Source: Chloroflexota bacterium (GTDB taxonomy: Bacteria > Chloroflexota > Dehalococcoidia > Lucifugimonadales > UBA3495). From it: DNA of 44,483 nucleotides. Position 1 is the first letter of the stretch. Each line of letters opens with the position of its first letter. The stretch spans positions 1 through 44,483 of the forward strand of contig VXOI01000126.1 of NCBI GenBank assembly GCA_009840175.1, written 5' to 3'. A program made the position numbers and the translations under genes. This document shows positions 14,623 through 23,088 of the stretch, piece by piece. The notes beneath the pieces were generated by a model that worked only from the letters and a program-made list of their open reading frames with translations, was not told the DNA's origin and did no database searches.

Positions 14623-16311
14623 TCAGCCGGTTCCGACGCCCAGCCGGGCGACTTCCTCATCCACCACATCCGGCTCCAGCTTAGTGTATAGCGGCGCGGG
14701 ACGGCGCAACTCCTTACCGCCTGCCACGGATGCTATGGCTGCATTGTAGTCCCAGCCGCAATCCTCTACCTGTCCGTCCTGCCCGAGGAACTCGTGGAGC
14801 CTCTGGGAGCTGAAGGGCATGAAGGGATGGAGCAGGGTCTTCAGGCAACTGATGACGGCGATGGCGACCCACAGACTGGTGGCAGCGACCTCGCGATCTT
14901 CGCGGATAGCCCGCCAAGGGGCCTTGGCATCCAGATAGCGGTTCGCTTCCTGCGCCAGGGCGAAAACGCGGGATATAGCCGCCTTGAAACGGCAGGCGTC
15001 CAGGCTGATGGCCACCTCGTCCATCGCGGCACTGGCCGAGTCGAGAATGGACCGGTCGGCGTCATCCAACTCGCCGGGAGTGGGAATTCGGCCATCGAAG
15101 TTGCGGTAGGCGAAGGTCAGCACACGGTTGACCAGGTTGCCGTAGGTGGCGACCAGTTCCTCATTGTTGCGGCGGACGAACTCGCCCCACGAGAAGTCGG
15201 CGTCGGCGGACTCGGGCATATTGACCGACAACAGGTAGCGCAGCGGGTCGGGGTCATAGCGTTCCAGGTAGTCGGGAACCCAGACGGCCCAGTTCTGGCT
15301 GGTGGAAAACTTCTGATTCTCCAGGCTCAGGAACTCGTTGGCCGGTACGTCGTAAGGCAGGTTCAGCCCGTTGCCGTATCCCATCAGCATGGCGGGCCAG
15401 ATGATGCTGTGGAAGGGGATATTGTCCTTGCCTATGAAGTAGTAGGCGCGGCTATCCGGGTCTTTCCAGAAGTCCTGCCAACTGTCCGGCTCTCCGTGAA
15501 TCTGCGCCCACTCAACCGCCGCCGATAAGTACCCGATGACAGCCTCGAACCAGACGTAGATTTTCTTGTCCTCATAGCCTTCCAGCGGAATGGAAACCCC
15601 CCAGTCAAGGTCACGAGAAATGGCCCGGTCGTGCAGGCCGTCTTCCAGGAAGCGGCGGGTGAAATTCAGCACGTTGGCTCGCCAATGGGACTGCTTGGCG
15701 ACCCACTCCAGCAACGGCTCCTGGAAGGCCGAAAGGCGAAGGAAGAAATGCTCGGACTCGCGGAACTCAGGCGAGTCGCCGCTGAGGGCGCAGCGCGGCT
15801 CCAGCAGGTCGCGGGGATCGAGGGTTCGGCCGCAGGCATCGCACTGGTCGCCCCGGGCCCTGGTGTTGGCGCAGTAGGGGCAGACGCCTTCCACGTACCG
15901 GTCGGGCAGGAAGCGGCGGCATCGCTCGCAGTAGGCCAGGAGCTGGTTGTCGGTGTAAATGTAACCCTTATCCAGCAGCGTCTTGAATATATCGTGAGTA
16001 ACGGCCTCGTGGTTGCCGGTGTTGGTGTGAGTGAACAGGTCGAAGGATATGCCCAACTTTTCCCACGACTCCAGGAACAGGGCGTGATAGCGGTCCACGA
16101 CTTCAGCCGGAGTAACCCCTTCCTGGTCGGCGCGAATGGTTATCGGGGTGCCGTGGGTATCGCTCCCCGACACCATCAGCACACGGTTTCCCTTGAGACG
16201 GTGATAGCGGGCGAATATGTCGGCTGAAAGGTAGCAGCCTGCCACATGGCCCAAGTGCAGAGGGCCGTTGGCATAGGGCCAGGCTACGGCGACAAGAATG
16301 CGCTCAGTCAC
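14623..16311 (-). CDS. metG: methionine--tRNA ligase
   Basis: This 562-residue class I synthetase has the HIGH-type motif 'PLHLGHVAGCYLSAD' near residue 16 and 'SGSDTHGTP'. A zinc-knuckle insertion holds two Cys pairs ('CERCRRF', 'CPYC', 'CDACG', near residues 128-165). 'KFSTSQNWAVW' stands in for the KMSKS loop, and an anticodon-binding helical domain ends the protein. It charges tRNA-Met in the cytoplasm. There is no C-terminal tRNA-binding (EMAP-like) extension. KFSTS rather than KMSKS is as seen in many MetG enzymes. It is probably cotranscribed with the downstream polyprenyl synthase gene. No T-box was seen upstream. Confidence 0.95.
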   Translation of the reverse strand: MTERILVAVAWPYANGPLHLGHVAGCYLSADIFARYHRLKGNRVLMVSGSDTHGTPITIRADQEGVTPAEVVDRYHALFLESWEKLGISFDLFTHTNTGNHEAVTHDIFKTLLDKGYIYTDNQLLAYCERCRRFLPDRYVEGVCPYCANTRARGDQCDACGRTLDPRDLLEPRCALSGDSPEFRESEHFFLRLSAFQEPLLEWVAKQSHWRANVLNFTRRFLEDGLHDRAISRDLDWGVSIPLEGYEDKKIYVWFEAVIGYLSAAVEWAQIHGEPDSWQDFWKDPDSRAYYFIGKDNIPFHSIIWPAMLMGYGNGLNLPYDVPANEFLSLENQKFSTSQNWAVWVPDYLERYDPDPLRYLLSVNMPESADADFSWGEFVRRNNEELVATYGNLVNRVLTFAYRNFDGRIPTPGELDDADRSILDSASAAMDEVAISLDACRFKAAISRVFALAQEANRYLDAKAPWRAIREDREVAATSLWVAIAVISCLKTLLHPFMPFSSQRLHEFLGQDGQVEDCGWDYNAAIASVAGGKELRRPAPLYTKLEPDVVDEEVARLGVGTG

Positions 16312-16506
16312 GGGGCAAGTCCATATCGCCCGAAGGCGTGGAGGATGGGAAACAGCGAAATACCGGAGTATCTTGGGATAAGCATTTTAGCATAAGGGGA
16401 TGTCATAATGTTTGGGAGAAACTGGCGATTTTAGTTCTTTATCGGATAGCCGTTCCCCGGGGAAGGAATAGAAATACGTACCCACAATGAGCTTCACGGA
16501 GGAAGC

Positions 16507-16944
16507 ATGGAAGCCGTAAAGAAGCTGTTCGGGGGCTACTTGATAGGCGTCGCCATGGTGGTGGCTGTGTGGTTCATCATCAATTCGTTCTTCGCCGACT
16601 CTTTCAACACGCTGAACGTCTGGTACACGCTGGACGTCTTGATGGTTATCGGTCTGGCGATAGCGCTCATATTCAATTACGCCCGAAAGCGGGAAGAGGA
16701 GCGTGGACGCGAGCCGGTCGAGGCAGTCAGCCGCCGGCATTTGGAAGTGAACACGGCCTTCTACCTGACCGCAGGCATTACGATTCTGTTTCTGCACAAC
16801 TGGTTCTCGTTGCTGGCCAACGGTTCGGACAGCCTGGAAGGCAACCACCAAGCCTGGGTCATCTGGGCGGTGGTGGACACCCTGCTGCCGTTGGTCCTGG
16901 GCGTAACCGGGTGCGCCATGTGGCGGGATGCAGCGGGGGAATGA
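16507..16944 (+). CDS. small four-helix membrane protein of unknown function
   Basis: This 145-residue protein has four hydrophobic stretches (about residues 9-28, 40-58, 82-103 and 116-136). A charged loop 'NYARKREEERGREP' follows helix 2, suggesting a four-pass inner-membrane protein. The ATG at 16507 follows GGAGGA 4-5 nt upstream, a strong ribosome site. I do not recognise a family. It is read away from metG and is followed by the small retropepsin-like protein. The function is unknown. Confidence 0.8.
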   Translation: MEAVKKLFGGYLIGVAMVVAVWFIINSFFADSFNTLNVWYTLDVLMVIGLAIALIFNYARKREEERGREPVEAVSRRHLEVNTAFYLTAGITILFLHNWFSLLANGSDSLEGNHQAWVIWAVVDTLLPLVLGVTGCAMWRDAAGE

Positions 16945-17025
16945 GACGCAGAGCCACGCCGTCAGTCACGGAGTGATATCAAGGCGCTGTCGAGGTCTGC
17001 GTATGGTAAAATTGCAACAAATTCC

Positions 17026-17394
17026 ATGGAGCCGGGCGCAATGGGTTTCGTTCACGTCAACATTAGGCTGTCAAATCCGTCAGAACCCGACAGGGCCGAG
17101 GAAGTCAACGTTCTGGTGGATACCGGCGCTACCCTCAGCGTCTTCCCGTCCGGTTTATTGGACCGTTTGGGAATCCAGCGGACTGGGCAGCGGAGGCTAC
17201 GAGGTTTTGGGGGCGTCATTATGCGGGCCACGGGAACGGTCAATTTGACCTATGGTGGCGAAGTCGCGGGGGTAACGGCAGTCTTCGGGGAAGACAGCGA
17301 CCCTACGGTAATGGGTGTCACAGCCCTCGAATCGCTGGGGTTCAATGTGAATCCGGTAGCAGGCGGACTCGACCGTGTTGAAATGCTGATTTGA
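17026..17394 (+). CDS. retropepsin-like aspartic protease (clan AA), small
   Basis: This 122-residue protein has 'VLVDTGATLSVFP' near residue 32, the catalytic Asp-Thr-Gly of retropepsins, followed by a flap-like strand ('RLRGFGGVI'). It also has the second hydrophobic-glycine segment 'TVMGVTALESLGF', which in the family supports dimer formation. One DTG per chain implies an active homodimer. The family occurs widely as small cytosolic proteins with unknown targets. An ATG five codons in (MGFVHV, 17041) is a possible alternative start. It ends 25 bp before the promoter of the T-box leader. Confidence 0.8.
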   Translation: MEPGAMGFVHVNIRLSNPSEPDRAEEVNVLVDTGATLSVFPSGLLDRLGIQRTGQRRLRGFGGVIMRATGTVNLTYGGEVAGVTAVFGEDSDPTVMGVTALESLGFNVNPVAGGLDRVEMLI

Positions 17395-17419
17395 TGCTTG
17401 TTCAACGGCAAATTGCTCG

Positions 17420-17448
17420 TTGACAGTTCCGACATCCCCTGATAAGAT
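17420..17448 (+). promoter_or_regulatory. predicted promoter of the T-box/ilv-leu operon
   Basis: TTGACA (17420-17425), a 17-nt spacer and TAAGAT (17443-17448) form a near-consensus sigma-70 promoter. Transcription from here would begin just before the T-box stem I. Confidence 0.75.
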
Positions 17449-17454
17449 TTCTCT

Positions 17455-17744
17455 CACGAAATCCGCGATGAGCGGGAGTATTAGCGGTATCCTGCGCCAG
17501 AGAACCGGCGGTTGGTGTGAGCCGGTGGCAGAAGAGCCGTGAACTCGCCCGGGAGCGGCCCGCCTGATGGCTCCGAGTTGGTCGGGGAAGCAGGGCGCGG
17601 CGGGTGACACCGTTAAAGAGTCTTCAAAGAGTCCTGAATCAAGCGGCCGCGGATGGATATATCCCGTAGGCCGTTTTCGTCGGGAAAGAAGGGTGGTACC
17701 GCGGGTCCACACCCGTCCCTTCAGTTGGGGATGGGTGTTTTTTT
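17455..17744 (+). promoter_or_regulatory. T-box riboswitch leader (probably Leu, CTC specifier)
   Basis: The leader has the T-box landmarks in order. The stem I start GATGAGCGGGAGTA lies at 17467-17480. The distal stem I sequence AGAACCGGCGGTTGG lies near 17501-17515. A candidate specifier CTC (Leu) lies at 17544-17546 within GAACTCGCC. The T-box sequence AAGGGTGGTACCGCGG lies at 17689-17704. The TGGT bulge would pair with an uncharged ACCA tRNA end. GAAGGG (17688-17693) can pair with CCCTTC (17717-17722) to form the antiterminator, which excludes the terminator at 17709-17744. Uncharged tRNA-Leu would allow transcription of ilvB-ilvN-ilvC-leuA. The motif identity is clear; the specifier codon is a reading by eye. 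Confidence 0.9.
17709..17744 (+). terminator. T-box regulated intrinsic terminator
   Basis: ACACCCGTCCC (17709-17719) pairs with GGGATGGGTGT (17728-17738) over 11 bp with one G-U pair and an 8-nt loop, followed by a T7 run. Its left arm overlaps the sequence used by the antiterminator. Confidence 0.9.
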
Positions 17745-17813
17745 ATGCTCATTCTTCTTCCCTGATGCAGATTTAGACGCTTGTGGCTGCCAAATCGTCC
17801 CCAGGCAGGATGT

Positions 17814-19511
17814 ATGAAACTTAGCGGCGCAGAAATTGTTTGCGAAAGCCTCCTGAAAGAGGAGGTTGATATCGTCTTCGGGTTGCCTGGAGGCGCGGTC
17901 CTGCCTCTATATGGAGCGATGGCCAAATACCCTGATTTGCGGCACGTGCTGGTGCGCCACGAGCAAGCGGCAGCCATGGCCGCGGACGGATACGCCCGCG
18001 CCACCGGACGGGTTGGCGTCTGCTCCGCCACCAGCGGCCCCGGCGCCACCAACCTGATTACCGGCATCGCCACCGCCCAGATGGACTCAGTGCCGATGGT
18101 GGCCATCACCGGACAGGTGCCGCGCGCTGCTATTGGGCGCGATGCATTCCAGGAAACCGATGTGACTGGCATCACGCTGCCCATCACCAAGCACAACTTC
18201 CTGGTGATGGAAGTCGAGGACGTTGCACCGGCTATCAAGGAAGCCTTCCACATCGCCCGAACCGGGCGGCCCGGCCCGGTGCTGGTGGACATTCCCAAAG
18301 ACGTGCTCCAGGACCTGCGGACGGAGTTCGTCTGGCCCGAAAAGCCCAATCTCCCCGGTTATCATCCGCCCGGAGAGGCCCCCACGAATCAGGTTGCCCG
18401 TGCCGCCCAACTCATCAACCAGGCCAAGCGGCCGGTAATAATGGCCGGACACGGAGTGCTCATATCCCAGGCTTACAACGAACTGATCGAGTTGGCCGAA
18501 AAGTCGCAGATCCCGGTCATCACTACATTGCTGGGCATCGGCTCCATCCCCACCGACCACGTTCTCAACATGGGGATGCCGGGGATGCACGGAATGGCCT
18601 ACAACAACCTGGCCATTGACCAGGCCGACCTGCTCATCGGCCTGGGAATGCGCTTCGACGACCGGGTCACCGGACGGCTGCGCGATTTCGCGCCCAACGC
18701 CCAGGTGATCCACGTAGACGTGGACGCCTCGGAACTGGACAAGAACGTAAAGGCCACAGTGCCGGTGGTGGGCGACCTCAAGAAGGTGCTGAACCAGTTG
18801 ACTCCCCTGGTGCAGCCCAACGTGCATCTCGACTGGCACCGAAGGCTGGATGAACTCAAGGCGGAACACCCGTCGCTGCACATCCGTGAGTCGGAGGAGT
18901 TGCTGCCCCAGTACGTCCTGAACCGCCTCTCCGAGGTGGCTGGCGGCGACTGCATCGTGGTGACCGGCGTGGGCCAACACCAGATGTGGGCAGCGCAGCA
19001 CTGCAAGTTCACGGAACCCAACACGCTCATCACCTCCGGCGGTCTCGGTTCCATGGGGTACGAAGTCCCGGCAGCACTGGGAGCGCGCATGGGTCGCCCT
19101 GACAAGACCGTGTGGTCGGTGGCCGGTGACGGCGGTTTCCAGATGACCATGTGCGATCTTGCCACTGCCGTCGAAAACAACGTGGACATCAAGTTCGCCA
19201 TCCTCAACAACCAGAGCCTGGGGATGGTGAAGCAGATGCAGGACGTGTTCTACGACCGGGAATACTACGCCGTGGAGTATTCCGGCAACCCGGACTTTGT
19301 GAAGCTCGCCGCGGCCTACGGCATAGACGGCATGAGAGTCACTCGCAAGGAAGAGGTGGACGACGCCGTGCGCCACGCCATGGAGGTCTCGGGGCCGGTC
19401 ATCATTGACTTCGTGGTGAAGGAAGATGAGCAGGTGTACCCGTGGATTCCCGCCGGTGAATCGGTGCACGAGATGATCGAAGAGCAGCCGGCCAGAGGAG
19501 GGCCGTACTAG
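17814..19511 (+). CDS. ilvB: acetolactate synthase large subunit
   Basis: This 565-residue ThDP enzyme has the activating glutamate Glu50 in 'VRHEQAAAMAADGYARATGR', 'SGPGATNLITGIATA', the FAD-region segments and the ThDP/Mg motif 'GDGGFQMTMCDLATA' with 'NNQSLGMV'. It makes acetolactate and acetohydroxybutyrate, the first common step to Val, Leu and Ile. I choose ATG 17814, preceded by CAGGA; the in-frame TTG at 17781 lies in non-conserved leader. It follows the T-box, and ilvN begins 1 bp after its stop, so the two are coupled. Confidence 0.96.
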   Translation: MKLSGAEIVCESLLKEEVDIVFGLPGGAVLPLYGAMAKYPDLRHVLVRHEQAAAMAADGYARATGRVGVCSATSGPGATNLITGIATAQMDSVPMVAITGQVPRAAIGRDAFQETDVTGITLPITKHNFLVMEVEDVAPAIKEAFHIARTGRPGPVLVDIPKDVLQDLRTEFVWPEKPNLPGYHPPGEAPTNQVARAAQLINQAKRPVIMAGHGVLISQAYNELIELAEKSQIPVITTLLGIGSIPTDHVLNMGMPGMHGMAYNNLAIDQADLLIGLGMRFDDRVTGRLRDFAPNAQVIHVDVDASELDKNVKATVPVVGDLKKVLNQLTPLVQPNVHLDWHRRLDELKAEHPSLHIRESEELLPQYVLNRLSEVAGGDCIVVTGVGQHQMWAAQHCKFTEPNTLITSGGLGSMGYEVPAALGARMGRPDKTVWSVAGDGGFQMTMCDLATAVENNVDIKFAILNNQSLGMVKQMQDVFYDREYYAVEYSGNPDFVKLAAAYGIDGMRVTRKEEVDDAVRHAMEVSGPVIIDFVVKEDEQVYPWIPAGESVHEMIEEQPARGGPY

Positions 19512-19512
19512 G

Positions 19513-20085
19513 ATGGTGCAGTCGGTCCAGCCGGAACAGCACACCATCATCGCCCTGGTGGAGGACAAGCCGGGGGTGCTGACCCGCATCGCCAGTATGT
19601 TCCGGCGGCGCGGGTTCAACATCGCCAGCCTGGCCGTAGGGCGAAGTGAGAAGCCGGGGCTTTCCCGCATGACCTTCGTGGTGGACGGAGACCTGCCCAC
19701 GGTGCAACAGGTGACCCGCCAGCTAGACAAGCTCATAGACGTTATCGAGGTGTCCTACATCTCGACGCATCAGGTAGTGGCCCGTGAGTTGGCTCTTATC
19801 AAGGTGACTACCACGGCCAGCACCCGAGGCGAAATCATGCAGTTCGCAGAGCTGTTTGACGCCAACATCGTGGATGTCAGCCCTGCATCCATGGTCGTTG
19901 AAATCACAGGCAGCGAGCAGAAGGTCAACTCGCTGGAAGACCTGCTGCGCCCCTTCGGAATCACAGAGATGGTGCGCACCGGCCTGGTGGCCATGGTGCG
20001 AGGGCAGGAGAGCGGCATGGGAGCCGAGAACCTGGGCGTCCCCATCAGCGGCAACGGCATGATGCGAATGGACAGCGGGATATAG
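19513..20085 (+). CDS. ilvN: acetolactate synthase small (regulatory) subunit
   Basis: This 190-residue protein has an N-terminal ACT domain ('IIALVEDKPGVLTRIASMFRRRGFNI') that binds valine for feedback control, and the C-terminal ALS small-subunit domain ('FDANIVDVSPASMVVEITGSEQKVNSLEDLLRPFGI'). It activates and regulates IlvB. The length is slightly above the usual 160-175, with a short glycine/methionine-rich tail. The start lies 1 bp past the ilvB stop. Confidence 0.95.
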   Translation: MVQSVQPEQHTIIALVEDKPGVLTRIASMFRRRGFNIASLAVGRSEKPGLSRMTFVVDGDLPTVQQVTRQLDKLIDVIEVSYISTHQVVARELALIKVTTTASTRGEIMQFAELFDANIVDVSPASMVVEITGSEQKVNSLEDLLRPFGITEMVRTGLVAMVRGQESGMGAENLGVPISGNGMMRMDSGI

Positions 20086-20214
20086 CAGAGGACCATCAGT
20101 CATTTCCTGTCTTTAGGGGCGGCCGGATGACGTCAGTCCCAAACCTGAAGCGGCAGTAAATGGCAGTACATGGCAGTGAAATCAGAATTTTCATTAAGGA
20201 CGGAACACGCAACG

Positions 20215-21210
20215 ATGGTAAACGTCTACTACGATCAGGACGCTGACTTGGGAATCATCCAAGACAAGACTATCGGCATCATCGGCTACGGCAGCCAAGG
20301 CCATGCCCACGCGCTGAACCTGAAGGATAACGGCCAGAACGTAGTGGTGGGCCTGTATCCAGGCAGTTCGTCCATCGCCGTGGCCGAGGCCGCGGGGCTA
20401 CGAGTGGCTGACGTGCCCGAAGTAGCCAAGGAAGCCGACGTGATAATGATGGTCATTCCCGACCACGTTCAGGGCCGCATCTACCGGGAGCAGATCGAGC
20501 CCAACCTGAAGCCGGGCAGCGCCTTCATGGTCGCCCACGGCTTCAGCATCCATTACCGCGAGATCGTGCTTCCCGACAACATGGACGTGATGATGGTCGC
20601 GCCCAAAGCCCCCGGACACCGGATGCGCGAGCTGTTCGTCGAGGGCGTCGGCGTTCCCAGCCTGCTGGCCGTGCATCAGGACGCCACCGGCAATGCCCAG
20701 CAGATCGGTTTGGCCTACGCCAAGGGCATCGGCTGCACCGGCGCCGGGGTGCTGGAGACCACCATCAAGGACGAGACCGAAAGCGACCTGTTCGGCGAGC
20801 AGAGCATCCTCTGCGGCGGCGTAACCGCGCTGGTCAACGCTGCTTTCGAGACGCTGGTTGAGGCGGGATACCCGCAGGAAATCGCCTACTTCGAGTGCCT
20901 GCACGAGCTGAAGATGATCGTGGACCTGATGTACCAGGGCGGTCATAACTATATGCACTTCTCGGTCAGCGACACCGCTGAGTACGGCTCCCTCAGTCGC
21001 CGTGACCGCATCATTGACGAGCACGTCCGCGAGAATATGCGCGCCGTGCTGAAGGAAATCCAGGACGGCACCTTCGCCCGCGAGTGGATTGCCGAAAACG
21101 ACGAGGGCCGCCCCCGCTTCGTGCCCATGCGCGACGCCGCGCAGAACGCCCCCATCGAAGGCATCGGCAAGCAGCTCCGCGCCATGATGCCCTGGATGGA
21201 TCCGAAGTAA
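20215..21210 (+). CDS. ilvC: ketol-acid reductoisomerase (class I)
   Basis: This 331-residue protein has the NAD(P)H Rossmann motif GYGSQG at residues 24-29, '[12 protein letters not shown]', '[16 protein letters not shown]', and the knotted C-terminal domain with '[17 protein letters not shown]' (metal-binding Asp/Glu) and '[14 protein letters not shown]'. It reduces and isomerises acetolactate, the second step of branched-chain synthesis. Family similarity begins at [12 protein letters not shown], so I use ATG 20215. A frame extension to ATG 20170 adds 15 residues and lies in a near-tandem ATGGCAGTAC/ATGGCAGTGA repeat, so the true start is not certain. It follows ilvN after about 130 bp. 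Confidence 0.95.
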   Translation: MVNVYYDQDADLGIIQDKTIGIIGYGSQGHAHALNLKDNGQNVVVGLYPGSSSIAVAEAAGLRVADVPEVAKEADVIMMVIPDHVQGRIYREQIEPNLKPGSAFMVAHGFSIHYREIVLPDNMDVMMVAPKAPGHRMRELFVEGVGVPSLLAVHQDATGNAQQIGLAYAKGIGCTGAGVLETTIKDETESDLFGEQSILCGGVTALVNAAFETLVEAGYPQEIAYFECLHELKMIVDLMYQGGHNYMHFSVSDTAEYGSLSRRDRIIDEHVRENMRAVLKEIQDGTFAREWIAENDEGRPRFVPMRDAAQNAPIEGIGKQLRAMMPWMDPK

Positions 21211-21220
21211 TACTGCCAAA

Positions 21221-21258
21221 CCCTTCTCCCTTTGGGAGAGGATGAAGGTGAGGGAAAA
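21221..21258. repeat. REP-like GGGAGAGG palindrome (family A, copy 4)
   Basis: CTTCTCCC TTT GGGAGAGG and the tail GAAGGTGAGGG match the family A pattern. It lies 10 bp after the ilvC stop, within the ilv-leu operon. Confidence 0.75.
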
Positions 21259-21369
21259 TCTATGCAGCAGGAGACGTTGAGTGTAGTTCACCGTCGCACG
21301 CTGGTCCTGGCCGGGCTGGGTGTGGTGGACTACGTGACCCTGCCAACCCTTTCTGAGAGCCGCAGCTAA

Positions 21370-21415
21370 CCCCCATCCCCTCTCCTCTTGGGAGAGGGTT
21401 AGGGTGAGGGCAAAT
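21370..21415. repeat. REP-like GGGAGAGGG palindrome (family A, copy 5)
   Basis: CCCCTCTCC TCTT GGGAGAGGG followed by TTAGGGTGAGGG is another family A copy. With copy 4 it brackets about 110 bp between ilvC and leuA that hold only a doubtful 35-codon open frame (21262-21369). Confidence 0.8.
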
Positions 21416-21461
21416 CCTCGATAAACCACATTCAGAAAGGAAATTTGAGGTAAAGGAAGAG

Positions 21462-23027
21462 ATGGCTAACGACAAAGTGCTTCTCCTGGACACCACCCTC
21501 CGCGACGGCGAGCAGTCGGCGGGCATCGGCATGACCGGCGCCGAGAAGATGGAAATCGCCCGGCAGCTCCAGCGGATGAACGTGGACATCATCGAGGCCG
21601 GTTTCGCCGCCAGCTCCCCCGGCGATTTCGAGGCAGTTTCCGCCATCGCCCGGGAGGTCAAGGGCCCCATCATCGCCTCGCTGGCCCGCGCCCATCCCAA
21701 CGACGTTGACCAGGCCTGGCGCGCCGTGGAGCACTCCGAGCGGCCCCGCATCCACGTGTTCCTCTCCTCCTCGGAGATTCACCAGATGCACCAGCTCCGC
21801 AAGAACAGGGAAGAGGTCATGGAGATGGCCGTGACCATGGTGGAGCGGGCCAGAGGCTACTGCGAGGACGTCGAGTTCTCCCCCATGGACGCCACCCGCA
21901 CCAACCCGGAGTACCTGTACCAGATGCTGGCCGAGGTCATCCGGGCCGGGGCCAGCACCATCAACATCGCCGACACCGTGGGCTATGCCATCCCGTCGGC
22001 CAACGGCTTCGCGCAGCTGCTCCGGGACATCCAGGCCAACGTGCCGGGCATCGAAAACGTGACCCTCAGCGTCCACTGCCACAACGACCTGGGGCTGGCC
22101 GTCGCCAACAGCCTGACCGCCATCGAGACCGGGGCGCGGCAGGTCGAGGGCTGCATCAACGGCATCGGCGAGCGGGCCGGCAACGCCTCGCTGGAAGAGA
22201 TCATCATGGCCCTCGACACCCGCAAGGACCACTTCGGGGTGGACATCGGCATAGACACCACCCAGATTTACCCCTCCAGCCGCATGGTCAGCCGCATCTC
22301 CGGCATGGCGGTGCAGGCCAACAAGGCCGTGGTGGGCGAAAACGCCTTCCGCCACGCCTCCGGCATCCACCAAGACGGCGTGCTCAAAGACCGCTCCACC
22401 TACGAGGTGATGCAGCCGGAGCGTGTCGGCGTGCCGGGCAACAGCCTGGTGCTGGGCAAGCTCAGCGGCCGCGCCGGCCTACAGGCCCGCCTGGAAGCCT
22501 TGGGCTACAGCCTCTCGCGCGACGAAGTCTCCCGGGTGTTCGAGTCCTTCAAGGTACTGGCCGACCGCAAGCGCGAGGTCACTGACCGCGACCTGGAAAT
22601 CCTCATGGACGAAGAATCGCGGGAAGCCACCGAGCCTATCAGCTACACCCTTGACCAGGTGCAGTTCAGCGGCGGCGACCATGGGATCGCCACGGCCACG
22701 GTACGGCTGATTGACCCCGAGGGCATACCGACCACCGACGCCGCCACCGGCAACGGCCCGGTCAACGCCATCTGCAACGCCATAGACCGCGCCATCGGCG
22801 TCGTCAACCGTCTGGTGGACTTCAACGTGCAGGCCGCCACAGAGGGCCGCGACTCCCTGGGCACGGTCACCATCCGCATCGAGAAGGACGGCAAGACCTA
22901 CACTGGCCGCGGCGCCGACACCGACATCGTGGTAGCCAGCGCCAAGGCGTACCTCAGTGCCGTCAACCGCCAGCTCGCCTCCGACGAGTCCGCCAACGTC
23001 CCCGCCCTGGGTTCGACGCCGGACTAA
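21462..23027 (+). CDS. leuA: 2-isopropylmalate synthase
   Basis: This 521-residue DRE-TIM protein has 'TTLRDGEQSAG' (Arg14, Asp15), the metal-binding HCHND (His205, His207), 'GIGERAGNASLEEIIMAL' (Asn241), the 'HASGIHQDGVLKD' linker segment, and a C-terminal LeuA allosteric domain starting near residue 390 that senses leucine. It condenses acetyl-CoA with 2-oxoisovalerate, committing carbon to leucine. As the last gene of the T-box operon its presence favours leucine as the signal. A strong terminator follows at 23060. Confidence 0.95.
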   Translation: MANDKVLLLDTTLRDGEQSAGIGMTGAEKMEIARQLQRMNVDIIEAGFAASSPGDFEAVSAIAREVKGPIIASLARAHPNDVDQAWRAVEHSERPRIHVFLSSSEIHQMHQLRKNREEVMEMAVTMVERARGYCEDVEFSPMDATRTNPEYLYQMLAEVIRAGASTINIADTVGYAIPSANGFAQLLRDIQANVPGIENVTLSVHCHNDLGLAVANSLTAIETGARQVEGCINGIGERAGNASLEEIIMALDTRKDHFGVDIGIDTTQIYPSSRMVSRISGMAVQANKAVVGENAFRHASGIHQDGVLKDRSTYEVMQPERVGVPGNSLVLGKLSGRAGLQARLEALGYSLSRDEVSRVFESFKVLADRKREVTDRDLEILMDEESREATEPISYTLDQVQFSGGDHGIATATVRLIDPEGIPTTDAATGNGPVNAICNAIDRAIGVVNRLVDFNVQAATEGRDSLGTVTIRIEKDGKTYTGRGADTDIVVASAKAYLSAVNRQLASDESANVPALGSTPD

Positions 23028-23059
23028 GGCAGCGGCAGCTTTTCCCACGGAGAAACGCA

Positions 23060-23085
23060 GGGGCGCACCATCGTGCGCCCCTTTC
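23060..23085. terminator. intrinsic terminator with CATC tetraloop
   Basis: GGGGCGCAC (23060-23068) pairs perfectly with GTGCGCCCC (23073-23081) around loop CATC, followed by TTTCC. It lies between the convergent leuA and the MBL-fold gene (stop at 23089), so it may serve leuA mainly. The same core recurs at 29566-29589. Confidence 0.8.
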
Positions 23086-23088
23086 CAG

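Noticed and set aside
14588-14669. N-terminal extension of the polyprenyl synthase
   Set aside because: The added codons are made of a family D repeat and the 3' end of metG, and MLYG at 14588 gives the normal family length.
16312-16506. T-box or other riboswitch upstream of metG
   Set aside because: No T-box consensus, stem I or terminator was found in the divergent gap.
21262-21369. 35-codon open frame between ilvC and leuA
   Set aside because: Flanked by two repeats, no clear ribosome site and no recognisable family; could be chance, although its hydrophobic middle is noted.
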